From Firmicutes bacterium UBA1426 (GTDB taxonomy: Bacteria > Bacillota > Clostridia > Peptostreptococcales > Anaerovoracaceae): a stretch of DNA of 5,514 nucleotides. Where the stretch lies: contig DCUA01000097.1 in NCBI GenBank assembly GCA_002329675.1, forward strand, positions 363-5,876, read 5' to 3'. The position numbers were made by a program, and so were the translations under genes. The stretch's first letter is position 1, and each line of letters opens with the position of its first letter. Positions 1 through 4,734 of the stretch are shown here, piece after piece. The notes below the pieces were generated by a model, which saw only the letters and a program-made list of their open reading frames with translations, did not search any database and was not told the DNA's origin.

Positions 1-788
1 TCTACTCCGGTTACGACTACCTTTCTCTTCTCATCGGTCAGTCCTACGATCTCGACTTCGTCCGATACCTTCAGGATGCCTCTCTCTACTCTGCCTGTGG
101 CTACTGTTCCACGGCCTGTGATGGAGAATACGTCTTCTACCGGCATCAGGAAGGGCTTCTCTGTCGCTCTCACCGGTTCCGGAATGTAGCTGTCTACTGC
201 TTCGAAGAGCTCGACGATCTTATCTCCCCAGGGGCCTTCCGGATTCTCTAATGCTTCCAGTGCAGATCCCCGGATGATCGGTGTGTCGTCTCCCGGAAAC
301 TCGTACATGTCCAGAAGCTCTCTTACTTCCATCTCTACCAGTTCCAGAAGCTCGTCGTCATCTACCATGTCGCACTTGTTCAGGAATACGATGATATAGG
401 GTACGCCTACCTGTCTGGAAAGCAGGATGTGCTCTCTTGTCTGGGGCATTGGTCCGTCTGTTGCTGCTACTACCAGGATCGCTCCGTCCATCTGCGCCGC
501 TCCTGTGATCATGTTCTTTACATAGTCAGCATGGCCCGGGCAGTCTACGTGTGCGTAGTGGCGGTTCGGGGTCTCGTATTCTACGTGAGATGTGGCGATG
601 GTGATACCTCTCTCTTTTTCTTCCGGTGCTTTGTCGATCTGATCAAAAGCTACCATCTGTCCCAATCCGTATCTCTGGTGCAGTGTCTTCGTGATCGCCG
701 CTGTCAATGTGGTCTTTCCATGGTCTACGTGGCCGATGGTTCCTATGTTGACATGGGGCTTTGTCCGTTCAAATTTCGATTTCGCCAT
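1..788 (-). CDS. tuf: Elongation factor Tu (EF-Tu), N-terminal 262 residues, runs off the left edge
   Basis: EF-Tu is the GTPase that carries aminoacyl-tRNA to the ribosomal A site. The visible protein starts [20 protein letters not shown]. It shows every G-domain motif: P-loop GHVDHGKT (residues 19-26), switch I with RGITIAT (60-66), DCPGH (82-86, with the catalytic His), NKCD (137-140) and GSAL (about 174-177). Domain 2 begins near residue 210 ([13 protein letters not shown]). The frame is open to base 1, so about 135 C-terminal residues of the usual ~397 lie outside. The ATG at 786-788 is fixed by a perfect AGGAGG at 798-803, nine bases upstream. Codon choice is strongly biased (many GTA, GAC, CTG), as expected for a highly expressed gene. 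No terminator separates it from the upstream tRNA-Thr, so co-transcription is inferred. Identification is certain; whether the genome holds a second tuf cannot be seen. Confidence 0.99.
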   Translation of the reverse strand, partial: MAKSKFERTKPHVNIGTIGHVDHGKTTLTAAITKTLHQRYGLGQMVAFDQIDKAPEEKERGITIATSHVEYETPNRHYAHVDCPGHADYVKNMITGAAQMDGAILVVAATDGPMPQTREHILLSRQVGVPYIIVFLNKCDMVDDDELLELVEMEVRELLDMYEFPGDDTPIIRGSALEALENPEGPWGDKIVELFEAVDSYIPEPVRATEKPFLMPVEDVFSITGRGTVATGRVERGILKVSDEVEIVGLTDEKRKVVVTGV

Positions 789-931
789 TGTGGTTTTCCT
801 CCTAAAAAATGCATTTAATAGTGTTCTACAACAACTTCACATTTCGGGCTCGTCAGCCACAGATATTGCTGTAAAATTACATAGGACATCCTTCAAGGGA
901 AATCTACCTGCCGAAGGATGCCCGTGAACGA
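789..931 (-). promoter_or_regulatory. tRNA-Thr to tuf spacer (tuf leader) with a strong hairpin
   Basis: This 143-nt non-coding stretch lies between the tRNA 3' end and the tuf start. In the transcript, GGGCATCCTTC (913-923) pairs with GAAGGATGTCC (884-894): 11 pairs with one G-U, around an 18-nt loop. Closer to tuf is a small hairpin GGCT-GACG-AGCC (847-858). Neither hairpin is followed by a U-run, so they are not terminators. They may be processing sites for release of the tRNA or may stabilise the tuf mRNA, which is inference. The stretch ends in the tuf Shine-Dalgarno AGGAGG (798-803). I saw no convincing second promoter in it. Confidence 0.6.
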
Positions 932-1007
932 TGGAGCTGTTGAGCAGATTCGAACTGCCTACCTCATCCTTACCAAGGATGTGCTCTACCTACTGAGCTA
1001 CAACAGC
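932..1007 (-). tRNA. tRNA-Thr (anticodon GGT)
   Basis: The 76-nt sequence folds as a complete cloverleaf with encoded CCA (932-934). The acceptor stem is GCTGTTG/CAACAGC (1001-1007 with 936-942), the D-stem GCTC/GAGC, and the anticodon stem CATCC/GGATG. The anticodon loop TTGGTAA places GGT at 972-974. The T-arm is GGCAG-TTCGAAT-CTGCT with one G-U pair. Anticodon GGU reads ACC and ACU (Thr). The discriminator base is U. A near-consensus promoter lies just upstream and tuf follows, recalling the thrT-tufB arrangement of E. coli and several other phyla. Confidence 0.97.
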
Positions 1008-1032
1008 ATATATGTCCCTTTGCACTTTTCAC

Positions 1033-1061
1033 ATTGTACTATACGCGATTACGGGTGTCAA
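1033..1061 (-). promoter_or_regulatory. SigA-type promoter for tRNA-Thr and tuf
   Basis: On the minus strand TTGACA (1056-1061, perfect -35) is followed by exactly 17 bp and then TACAAT (1033-1038, five of six -10 bases). Transcription should begin near 1026, giving a leader of about 19 nt before the mature tRNA 5' end at 1007. It lies in the gap between sigH and the tRNA, so the tRNA-tuf unit need not depend on read-through from rlmB-sigH. The strength of the match suits a stable-RNA and EF-Tu promoter. Confidence 0.9.
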
Positions 1062-1093
1062 CCTATTTTACAGCGTGTTATACAAGGCTTTTT

Positions 1094-1729
1094 TTATGCC
1101 TTGCTCAGGGCCAATGCCAATTTCCTTTTTGTCCTCTGGATAGCATTGTCAATGGATTTAGGCGACTTTCCCAGACCATCGGCGATTTCTTTGTAAGTCC
1201 TCCCCATTAGGTACTCGCCCCAGACAACGGATTCAAAATGACTCAATGTTTTACCGCTGCTCTCGCCGATCTGATCCATGGCTTCTTTTATGAGAAGCAG
1301 CGTTTCCGGATCCGAATCACTATCCGTGGATAAAGTCTCTGCCAGGGTAATGATGGGATTGTCTTCGGAGATGGGCTTGTTGAAGGACACGGACATATTC
1401 AGGGGGGAGTGCTTCCTTCGCGTTGCCTGTTTGATCGCCGAAAGGATCTGCCGGTTGATGCACAAATCGGCAAAGGTGCGAAAAGAAGTCTGTCTGGATT
1501 CGTCATAGCTTCGAATGGCCTTGAATATTCCTATCATTCCCTCCTGAACTATATCATCCCTGTCCGCACCAATAATAAAATAAAGATGTGCTTTGGTCTT
1601 TACCACCTCTTTATATTTGCGTATTAAAAATTCCTCTGCTTCACCGTCTCCGTTCTGGGCAAAAAGAACCAGTTCCTCTTCAGAGCAGTTCAACCTGTCA
1701 TCCTGTATGTCCACGATCTTATTTTCCAT
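1094..1729 (-). CDS. sigH: RNA polymerase sigma factor SigH (transition-phase/sporulation sigma-30)
   Basis: This is a 211-residue sigma-70 family protein that directs RNA polymerase core to transition-phase and early sporulation promoters. Region 2 spans about residues 40-107, with YFIIGADRDDIVQEGMIGIF (50-69) almost identical to the same stretch of Bacillus SigH; the -10 recognition part follows (TSFRTFADLCINRQILSAIK, 81-100). A short linker leads to region 4, whose helix-turn-helix is GRTYKEIADGLGKSPKSIDN (176-195), for -35 binding. Length matches the family (about 210-218). The ATG at 1727-1729 lies inside the end of rlmB, overlapping it by 11 bp, with only a weak upstream AGG-rich site, so translational coupling to rlmB is likely. 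In Bacillus the order is rlmB, rae1 (yacP), sigH; here rae1 is absent. No clear terminator follows the gene. Confidence 0.95.
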   Translation of the reverse strand: MENKIVDIQDDRLNCSEEELVLFAQNGDGEAEEFLIRKYKEVVKTKAHLYFIIGADRDDIVQEGMIGIFKAIRSYDESRQTSFRTFADLCINRQILSAIKQATRRKHSPLNMSVSFNKPISEDNPIITLAETLSTDSDSDPETLLLIKEAMDQIGESSGKTLSHFESVVWGEYLMGRTYKEIADGLGKSPKSIDNAIQRTKRKLALALSKA

Positions 1730-2462
1730 TTCTCTGCCTGTTTATATCATACATAAGCACCGCCGCAGCATTGGAGGCATTCAGGGAGGATATCCTGCCT
1801 TCCATGGGGATAGAAAGGATAAAATCACACTTTTCGCGAATCAACCTGCTCACACCGCTCCCTTCTCCACCTATGACGATGGCCATGGGTCCGGTCAGAT
1901 CTTTTTCATAATAGTTGCTGCCATCCATGTCGCAAGCGCCGATCCACACCCCTTTTGCTTTCAATTGATCAATGGTCTGAGCCAGGTTGGGGACTTTTGC
2001 CACAGGTACATATTCCACTGCACCTGCGGAAGCCTTTGCTACCGTTTCCGTGAGACCCACTGCTCTTCGTTTCGGTATAATGATGCCGTGGGCGCCCGCC
2101 CCATCTGCCGTCCTGATGATAGCTCCCAGGTTATGAGGATCCTCTATGCCATCAAGTAGAATGAGAAAGGGGTCCTCTCCTCTCTTCGCAGCACGATCCA
2201 ACAGATCGTCTACTTCGTAGTATTGATAGGCGGACACATAAGCCGCTACTCCCTGGTGGTTGCTACCTTCCGATACTTGTGCGGCGATCCGGTCCAACGC
2301 TGCTTTATCCGCAAACTGTATAGGGATTTTCCTATCCCTGGCCATTGCTTCGATCTTTTTTGCGGAACCTTCCCCGCCCTTTTGCATCACAAGTTTTTCA
2401 ATTTCCCTGCCGCTCTTAAGCGCTTCCAGCACCGGGTTTCTGCCAAACAGAATATTGCTCAA
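1719..2462 (-). CDS. rlmB: 23S rRNA 2'-O-methyltransferase RlmB (TrmH/SpoU family)
   Basis: This 247-residue SPOUT enzyme is expected to methylate the ribose of the 23S rRNA P-loop guanosine (G2251 in E. coli numbering) with S-adenosylmethionine. The N-terminal 75 residues (FGRNPVLEALKSG...) form the L30e-like RNA-binding domain. The C-terminal knot domain carries the three SpoU motifs: NLGAIIRTADGAGAHG (111-126, with the catalytic Arg), IVIGGEGSGVSRL (195-207) and ISSLNASNAAAVLMYD (224-239). The start is TTG at 2460-2462, supported by AAGGAG at 2469-2474 with a 6-base spacing; no ATG fits as well. The gene overlaps sigH by 11 bp downstream, the classic rlmB-sigH neighbourhood. The exact target base is inferred from the family; a related TrmH-type specificity cannot be excluded. 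Confidence 0.93.
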   Translation of the reverse strand: MSNILFGRNPVLEALKSGREIEKLVMQKGGEGSAKKIEAMARDRKIPIQFADKAALDRIAAQVSEGSNHQGVAAYVSAYQYYEVDDLLDRAAKRGEDPFLILLDGIEDPHNLGAIIRTADGAGAHGIIIPKRRAVGLTETVAKASAGAVEYVPVAKVPNLAQTIDQLKAKGVWIGACDMDGSNYYEKDLTGPMAIVIGGEGSGVSRLIREKCDFILSIPMEGRISSLNASNAAAVLMYDINRQRNGK

Positions 2463-2477
2463 TTCTTTCTCCTTAAT

Positions 2478-2491
2478 TCAGAGATCTCTGA
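2478..2491. promoter_or_regulatory. Perfect 14-bp palindrome just upstream of the rlmB ribosome binding site
   Basis: TCAGAGATCTCTGA is its own reverse complement. It ends three bases from the AAGGAG of rlmB (2469-2474). With no loop it is a better candidate for a dimeric protein-binding site than for an RNA hairpin. No recognisable -10/-35 pair surrounds it, so an operator role is only a possibility. Confidence 0.3.
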
Positions 2492-2510
2492 TCTACTATT
2501 AAAATTGATA

Positions 2511-2633
2511 TCGGAGTGATGGGGTTACTCTCCTGCTCGATAGCCGTGCGCTGCGTGCCGTACGATCTGATCAGTCCGTCCTGCCCCGTTGGCACTTGCT
2601 TACACTCGCCAGAGCGCACCCCCATCACTCCGA
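2511..2633. repeat. 123-bp foldback element with perfect 14-bp inverted ends
   Basis: The left end TCGGAGTGATGGGG (2511-2524) is exactly the reverse complement of the right end CCCCATCACTCCGA (2620-2633). Inside, GTGCGCT (2546-2552) pairs with AGCGCAC (2613-2619), and the centre holds the palindrome CTGATCAG (2567-2574) inside ACG...CGT arms. The interior is visibly more G+C rich than the A+T-rich flanks. No target-site duplication is evident, and there is no U-run on either side, so it is not an ordinary terminator. It fills most of the 190-bp gap between dfrA and rlmB. It could be a non-autonomous repeat of MITE/REP type or a structured RNA or leader; I recognise no named family. Confidence 0.7.
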
Positions 2634-2650
2634 ATCACTGCTTGTATAAG

Positions 2651-3136
2651 TTATCGCCTTGTGTATTCAGTGAAGCGATATGTCAGTCCCTTCTCTGTCA
2701 CCGGTTCGCTCTCATAAACCAGTTCCCACTCCGAATCTTCATCCAGGTTGGGAAAATACTTGTCTGCGGGAAAAACCGCGTCGATCTTGGTAACGTATAC
2801 TTTATCACAATAGGGAAGGAACTCTCTGTAGACCTGCTCCCCTCCGATTATGAACACGTCTTCCGGATCGTAATCTGCAAGGCACTGGAAAAGCTGGTCC
2901 TTGGAGCAGCAGATCTCACACGCTGCAGGATAGTCCTCGTTGGTGGTGAGAACGATATTGGTGCGCTCCGGGAGAGGCTTCCCTCCGGGGAAGGATTCCA
3001 GAGTCTGACGTCCCATAGCAACTACTTTTCCAAGGGTCTTCTCTTTAAAATATTTCAAATCACCGGGCAGATGAGCAAGGAGGGAATTCCCTTTACCGAT
3101 TGCCCAGTTCCGGTCTACAACCACAATGGCTTTCAT
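2651..3136 (-). CDS. dfrA: Dihydrofolate reductase
   Basis: This 161-residue enzyme reduces dihydrofolate to tetrahydrofolate with NADPH, regenerating the cofactor consumed by thymidylate synthase. Visible signatures are AIVVVDRNWAIGKGN (3-17, Met20-loop region), HLPGDLKYF (22-30, with the catalytic acid Asp26), GRQTLESFPGGKPLPERTN (42-60, NADPH binding), FIIGGEQVY (95-103) and YVTKID (114-119). The length is usual for bacterial chromosomal DHFR. The ATG at 3134-3136 follows AAGGAGA (3141-3147) at good spacing; an in-frame start ten codons earlier would overlap thyA, lacks this site and adds residues outside the family fold. It begins 19 bases after the thyA stop. Position 21 is Ala, where E. 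coli has Trp22. The symbol dfrA/folA is assigned by family. Confidence 0.95.
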   Translation of the reverse strand: MKAIVVVDRNWAIGKGNSLLAHLPGDLKYFKEKTLGKVVAMGRQTLESFPGGKPLPERTNIVLTTNEDYPAACEICCSKDQLFQCLADYDPEDVFIIGGEQVYREFLPYCDKVYVTKIDAVFPADKYFPNLDEDSEWELVYESEPVTEKGLTYRFTEYTRR

Positions 3137-3155
3137 AGGTTCTCCTTTTGTGACC

Positions 3156-3986
3156 CTAGACAGCAACAGGTATGTTTTTTATTTGGGGGTTTGTCTGATA
3201 ATTCTCTACGATGACGTGCTCGGGCCTGAAGTCATAAAAGTCCTTGACTCCGGGGTCAAGCTTTACCTTCGGGGCCGGATAAGCAGGTCTTTTAAGCATA
3301 TCCTCTACCAGAGGGATGTGCCTGTCATATATATGTGCATCTGCAATCACATGGACAAACTCTCCTGGCACAAGCCCGCTGACTTGTGCGAACATCATTA
3401 CCAAAATGGAGTATTGCACCACATTCCAGTTATTTGCAACCAGTATATCCTGGGATCTCTGATTAAGTATCGCGTTCAGTCTGTTTTCCGTTACATTGAA
3501 CGTCATACTGTAGGCACAGGGATAGAGGGCCATTTCATGCAGATCTTCAAAATTGTAGAGATTTGTCATGATCCTTCGGCTATAAGGATTATGACTAAGA
3601 TCATAAAGTACCCTATCGACCTGATCCATTTCTCCTTCCGGATATTTGTGCTTAACGGAGAGCTGGTAGCCATAAGCTTTTCCGATAGTACCTTCTTCGT
3701 CAGCCCAGGCATCCCAGATACGACTGCCCAGTTCCTTGATGGAATTGGACTTCTTCTGCCAGATCCACAGAAGTTCATCCGTAGCCGATTTGATAGCCGT
3801 AGGCCGTAAAGTAAGAGCGGGGAATTCCTCACTCAGATCATACCGGTTCACCACACCGAACTTCTTGATCGTATGGGCAGGAGATCCATCCTCCCATTTT
3901 GCCCTGATCAGCTGTCCTTCGGAAGAAAACCCATTGTCAATAATATCTCTGCACATTACTGCAAATATTTCGTCTGCACGGCTCAA
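3156..3986 (-). CDS. thyA: Thymidylate synthase (ThyA, phage phi3T/Bacillus ThyA-like subtype)
   Basis: This 276-residue enzyme converts dUMP and 5,10-methylene-tetrahydrofolate to dTMP and dihydrofolate. Motifs: PAHT (36-39), ELLWIWQKKSN (71-81), IWDAW (90-94), IGKAYGYQL (101-109), NPYSRR (133-138, phosphate-binding arginines), catalytic Cys157 in ALYPCAYS (153-160), QRSQD (176-180), NNWN (185-188, dUMP-binding Asn), DAHIYDRH (216-223), and a VAV C-terminus. The usual His after the catalytic Cys is Ala, resembling the PCVY of the phi3T/B. subtilis ThyA type as I recall it; length and N-terminus (RDIIDNG) also match that type. The start is TTG at 3984-3986 with GGAAGGGGG (3995-4003) upstream; no ATG is available. 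It lies 18 bases after the small membrane protein's stop and 19 before dfrA, so an operon is likely. Confidence 0.95.
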   Translation of the reverse strand: MSRADEIFAVMCRDIIDNGFSSEGQLIRAKWEDGSPAHTIKKFGVVNRYDLSEEFPALTLRPTAIKSATDELLWIWQKKSNSIKELGSRIWDAWADEEGTIGKAYGYQLSVKHKYPEGEMDQVDRVLYDLSHNPYSRRIMTNLYNFEDLHEMALYPCAYSMTFNVTENRLNAILNQRSQDILVANNWNVVQYSILVMMFAQVSGLVPGEFVHVIADAHIYDRHIPLVEDMLKRPAYPAPKVKLDPGVKDFYDFRPEHVIVENYQTNPQIKNIPVAV

Positions 3987-4004
3987 TATGTCAGCCCCCT
4001 TCCA

Positions 4005-4214
4005 TCAAAAAATGAAGTGTTTGATCGCCAGCAAGGCCAGGGCGGCAAAGGTTATGGCGAGCATAGTCTTCTCGCTGCGCGTCCAGGCTTTCTTTTCCCC
4101 GGCTTCTCTTTCTTTTTTGTATCTTTCATCCGCTTCTTTTGTAACTTCCCTGTTTGTCAGATAATAATCGGCAAACAGGTCACGGAACTTATTTCGAACT
4201 TGTTTTTTGGCCAT
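4005..4214 (-). CDS. Small tail-anchored membrane protein of unknown function (69 residues)
   Basis: I do not recognise this protein. Residues 1-48 are highly charged (MAKKQVRNKF, then many Lys/Arg/Glu) and look helical and cytoplasmic. Residues 50-69 (TMLAITFAALALLAIKHFIF) form one hydrophobic segment ending exactly at the C-terminus, so a single-pass tail-anchored topology with the N-terminus inside is predicted. The ATG at 4212-4214 lies inside the end of mrnC, with a 26-bp overlap in another frame and only a weak GGGAAG about 14 bases upstream, suggesting coupled translation. Its stop is 18 bases from the thyA start, and the thyA ribosome binding site begins right after it. The tight packing and protein-like composition favour a real gene, but no function can be given. 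Confidence 0.68.
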   Translation of the reverse strand: MAKKQVRNKFRDLFADYYLTNREVTKEADERYKKEREAGEKKAWTRSEKTMLAITFAALALLAIKHFIF

Positions 4215-4605
4215 TGTTCTGATTCACGCTTCCCATAGTTTCGGTAATGATCTCTTCCATCCTCACCATATCTCCGGCAAGATATAAATATCCTATCAGT
4301 GCTTCAAACGCCGTTGCCCACTTATATAGCACGGGATCGGCGTTTTTGGGTTTGGTGGATATCTTCTTGTTTCTTGCCCGCTTCACCAGGCCCATCTCCT
4401 CTTCGGAAAGGCCGGAGAGAAGCTGCTTCATGGCCTGAGCCTGGGCTTCCGCCCGCACGTATTTCACTGCAGCTCTATGAAGCTTGTCCGCATCAGCCTT
4501 CATTGTCCGGACGAGGTGGTTCCGTACATAGGTTTCATAGACCGCATCCCCCAGAAATGCCAGCGCCGTTGTATTCATATAGAGCAGGTCTTTTTTTGAT
4601 TCCAT
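4189..4605 (-). CDS. mrnC: Mini-ribonuclease III (MrnC)
   Basis: This 138-residue enzyme consists only of an RNase III catalytic domain. In Bacillus, MrnC dimers trim the 5' and 3' ends of 23S rRNA precursor. Visible signatures are ALAFLGDAVYETYVRNHLV (14-32, RNase III signature with metal-binding Asp20) and KPKNADPVLYKWATAFEALIGYLYLAGD (85-112, with the second acidic site at Glu101). There is no double-stranded RNA-binding domain, as expected for the family. The ATG at 4603-4605 is preceded by AGGA (4615-4618) nine bases upstream; an upstream in-frame TTG at 4627-4629 lacks such a site. The 3' end overlaps the next small gene by 26 bp. In many Firmicutes cysS comes directly before mrnC; here the upstream neighbour is a terminated transporter operon. 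Confidence 0.94.
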   Translation of the reverse strand: MESKKDLLYMNTTALAFLGDAVYETYVRNHLVRTMKADADKLHRAAVKYVRAEAQAQAMKQLLSGLSEEEMGLVKRARNKKISTKPKNADPVLYKWATAFEALIGYLYLAGDMVRMEEIITETMGSVNQNNGQKTSSK

Positions 4606-4655
4606 ATTATCTATTCCTGATTGCAACAAATCTACAGTGCTTTATTGTTGAAAAT

Positions 4656-4683
4656 ATTATCACACCGGTGGGGTAAAAGCAAA
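4656..4683 (-). promoter_or_regulatory. Possible promoter for the mrnC operon
   Basis: The 75 bp between the upstream terminator and mrnC should carry the promoter of this gene string. The best candidate is TGTGATAAT, an extended -10 with core GATAAT at 4656-4661, 16 bp downstream of a poor -35 TTTGCT (4678-4683). The -35 overlaps the terminator T-run. The spacer contains the 8-bp palindrome CACCGGTG (4663-4670), which may be chance or a regulator site. The match is moderate. Confidence 0.35.
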
Positions 4684-4717
4684 TAAAAACAGCCACGGGG
4701 TTTCGTTCCCGCGGCTG
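4681..4717 (-). terminator. Rho-independent terminator of the TRAP transporter operon
   Basis: In the minus-strand transcript AGCCGCGGG (4708-4716) pairs with CCCGTGGCT (4691-4699): nine pairs with one G-U, around an 8-nt loop. It is followed by GTTTTTATTT (4681-4690). It begins about 20 bases after the dctM stop, the normal position for an operon terminator, and separates the transporter from mrnC. Confidence 0.93.
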
Positions 4718-4734
4718 CTCAAACAACATATTGC

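Noticed and set aside
1083..1103. Hairpin CAAGGC-9 nt-GCCTTG at the sigH stop codon as a terminator
   Set aside because: The stem is only 6 bp with a 9-nt A-rich loop, and no U-run follows in the minus-strand transcript. I do not call it a terminator.
2511..2633. Group II intron, SRP RNA, or THF/ZTP folate riboswitch as the identity of the foldback element
   Set aside because: A GTGCG next to the left end in transcript sense recalls an intron start, but 123 nt is far too short and no domain V is seen. The SRP GGAAG/AGCA core is missing. The conserved cores of the folate-linked riboswitches are not recognisable, and the element lies after dfrA rather than before it.
3137..3166. Longer dfrA start ten codons upstream
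   Set aside because: The AAGGAGA site lies between the two candidates and serves the ATG at 3134-3136, which gives the canonical DHFR N-terminus.
2516..3214. A 232-codon open frame on the plus strand across dfrA
   Set aside because: It is antisense to dfrA, which has full motifs and a ribosome binding site. It begins inside the foldback element and its translation resembles no protein family. Other long plus-strand frames (for example 1593-2159 and 3126-3809) fail for the same reason.
4606..4629. Longer mrnC start at the TTG at 4627-4629
   Set aside because: The ATG at 4603-4605 has AGGA at proper spacing and gives the family's usual N-terminus; the TTG has no comparable site.
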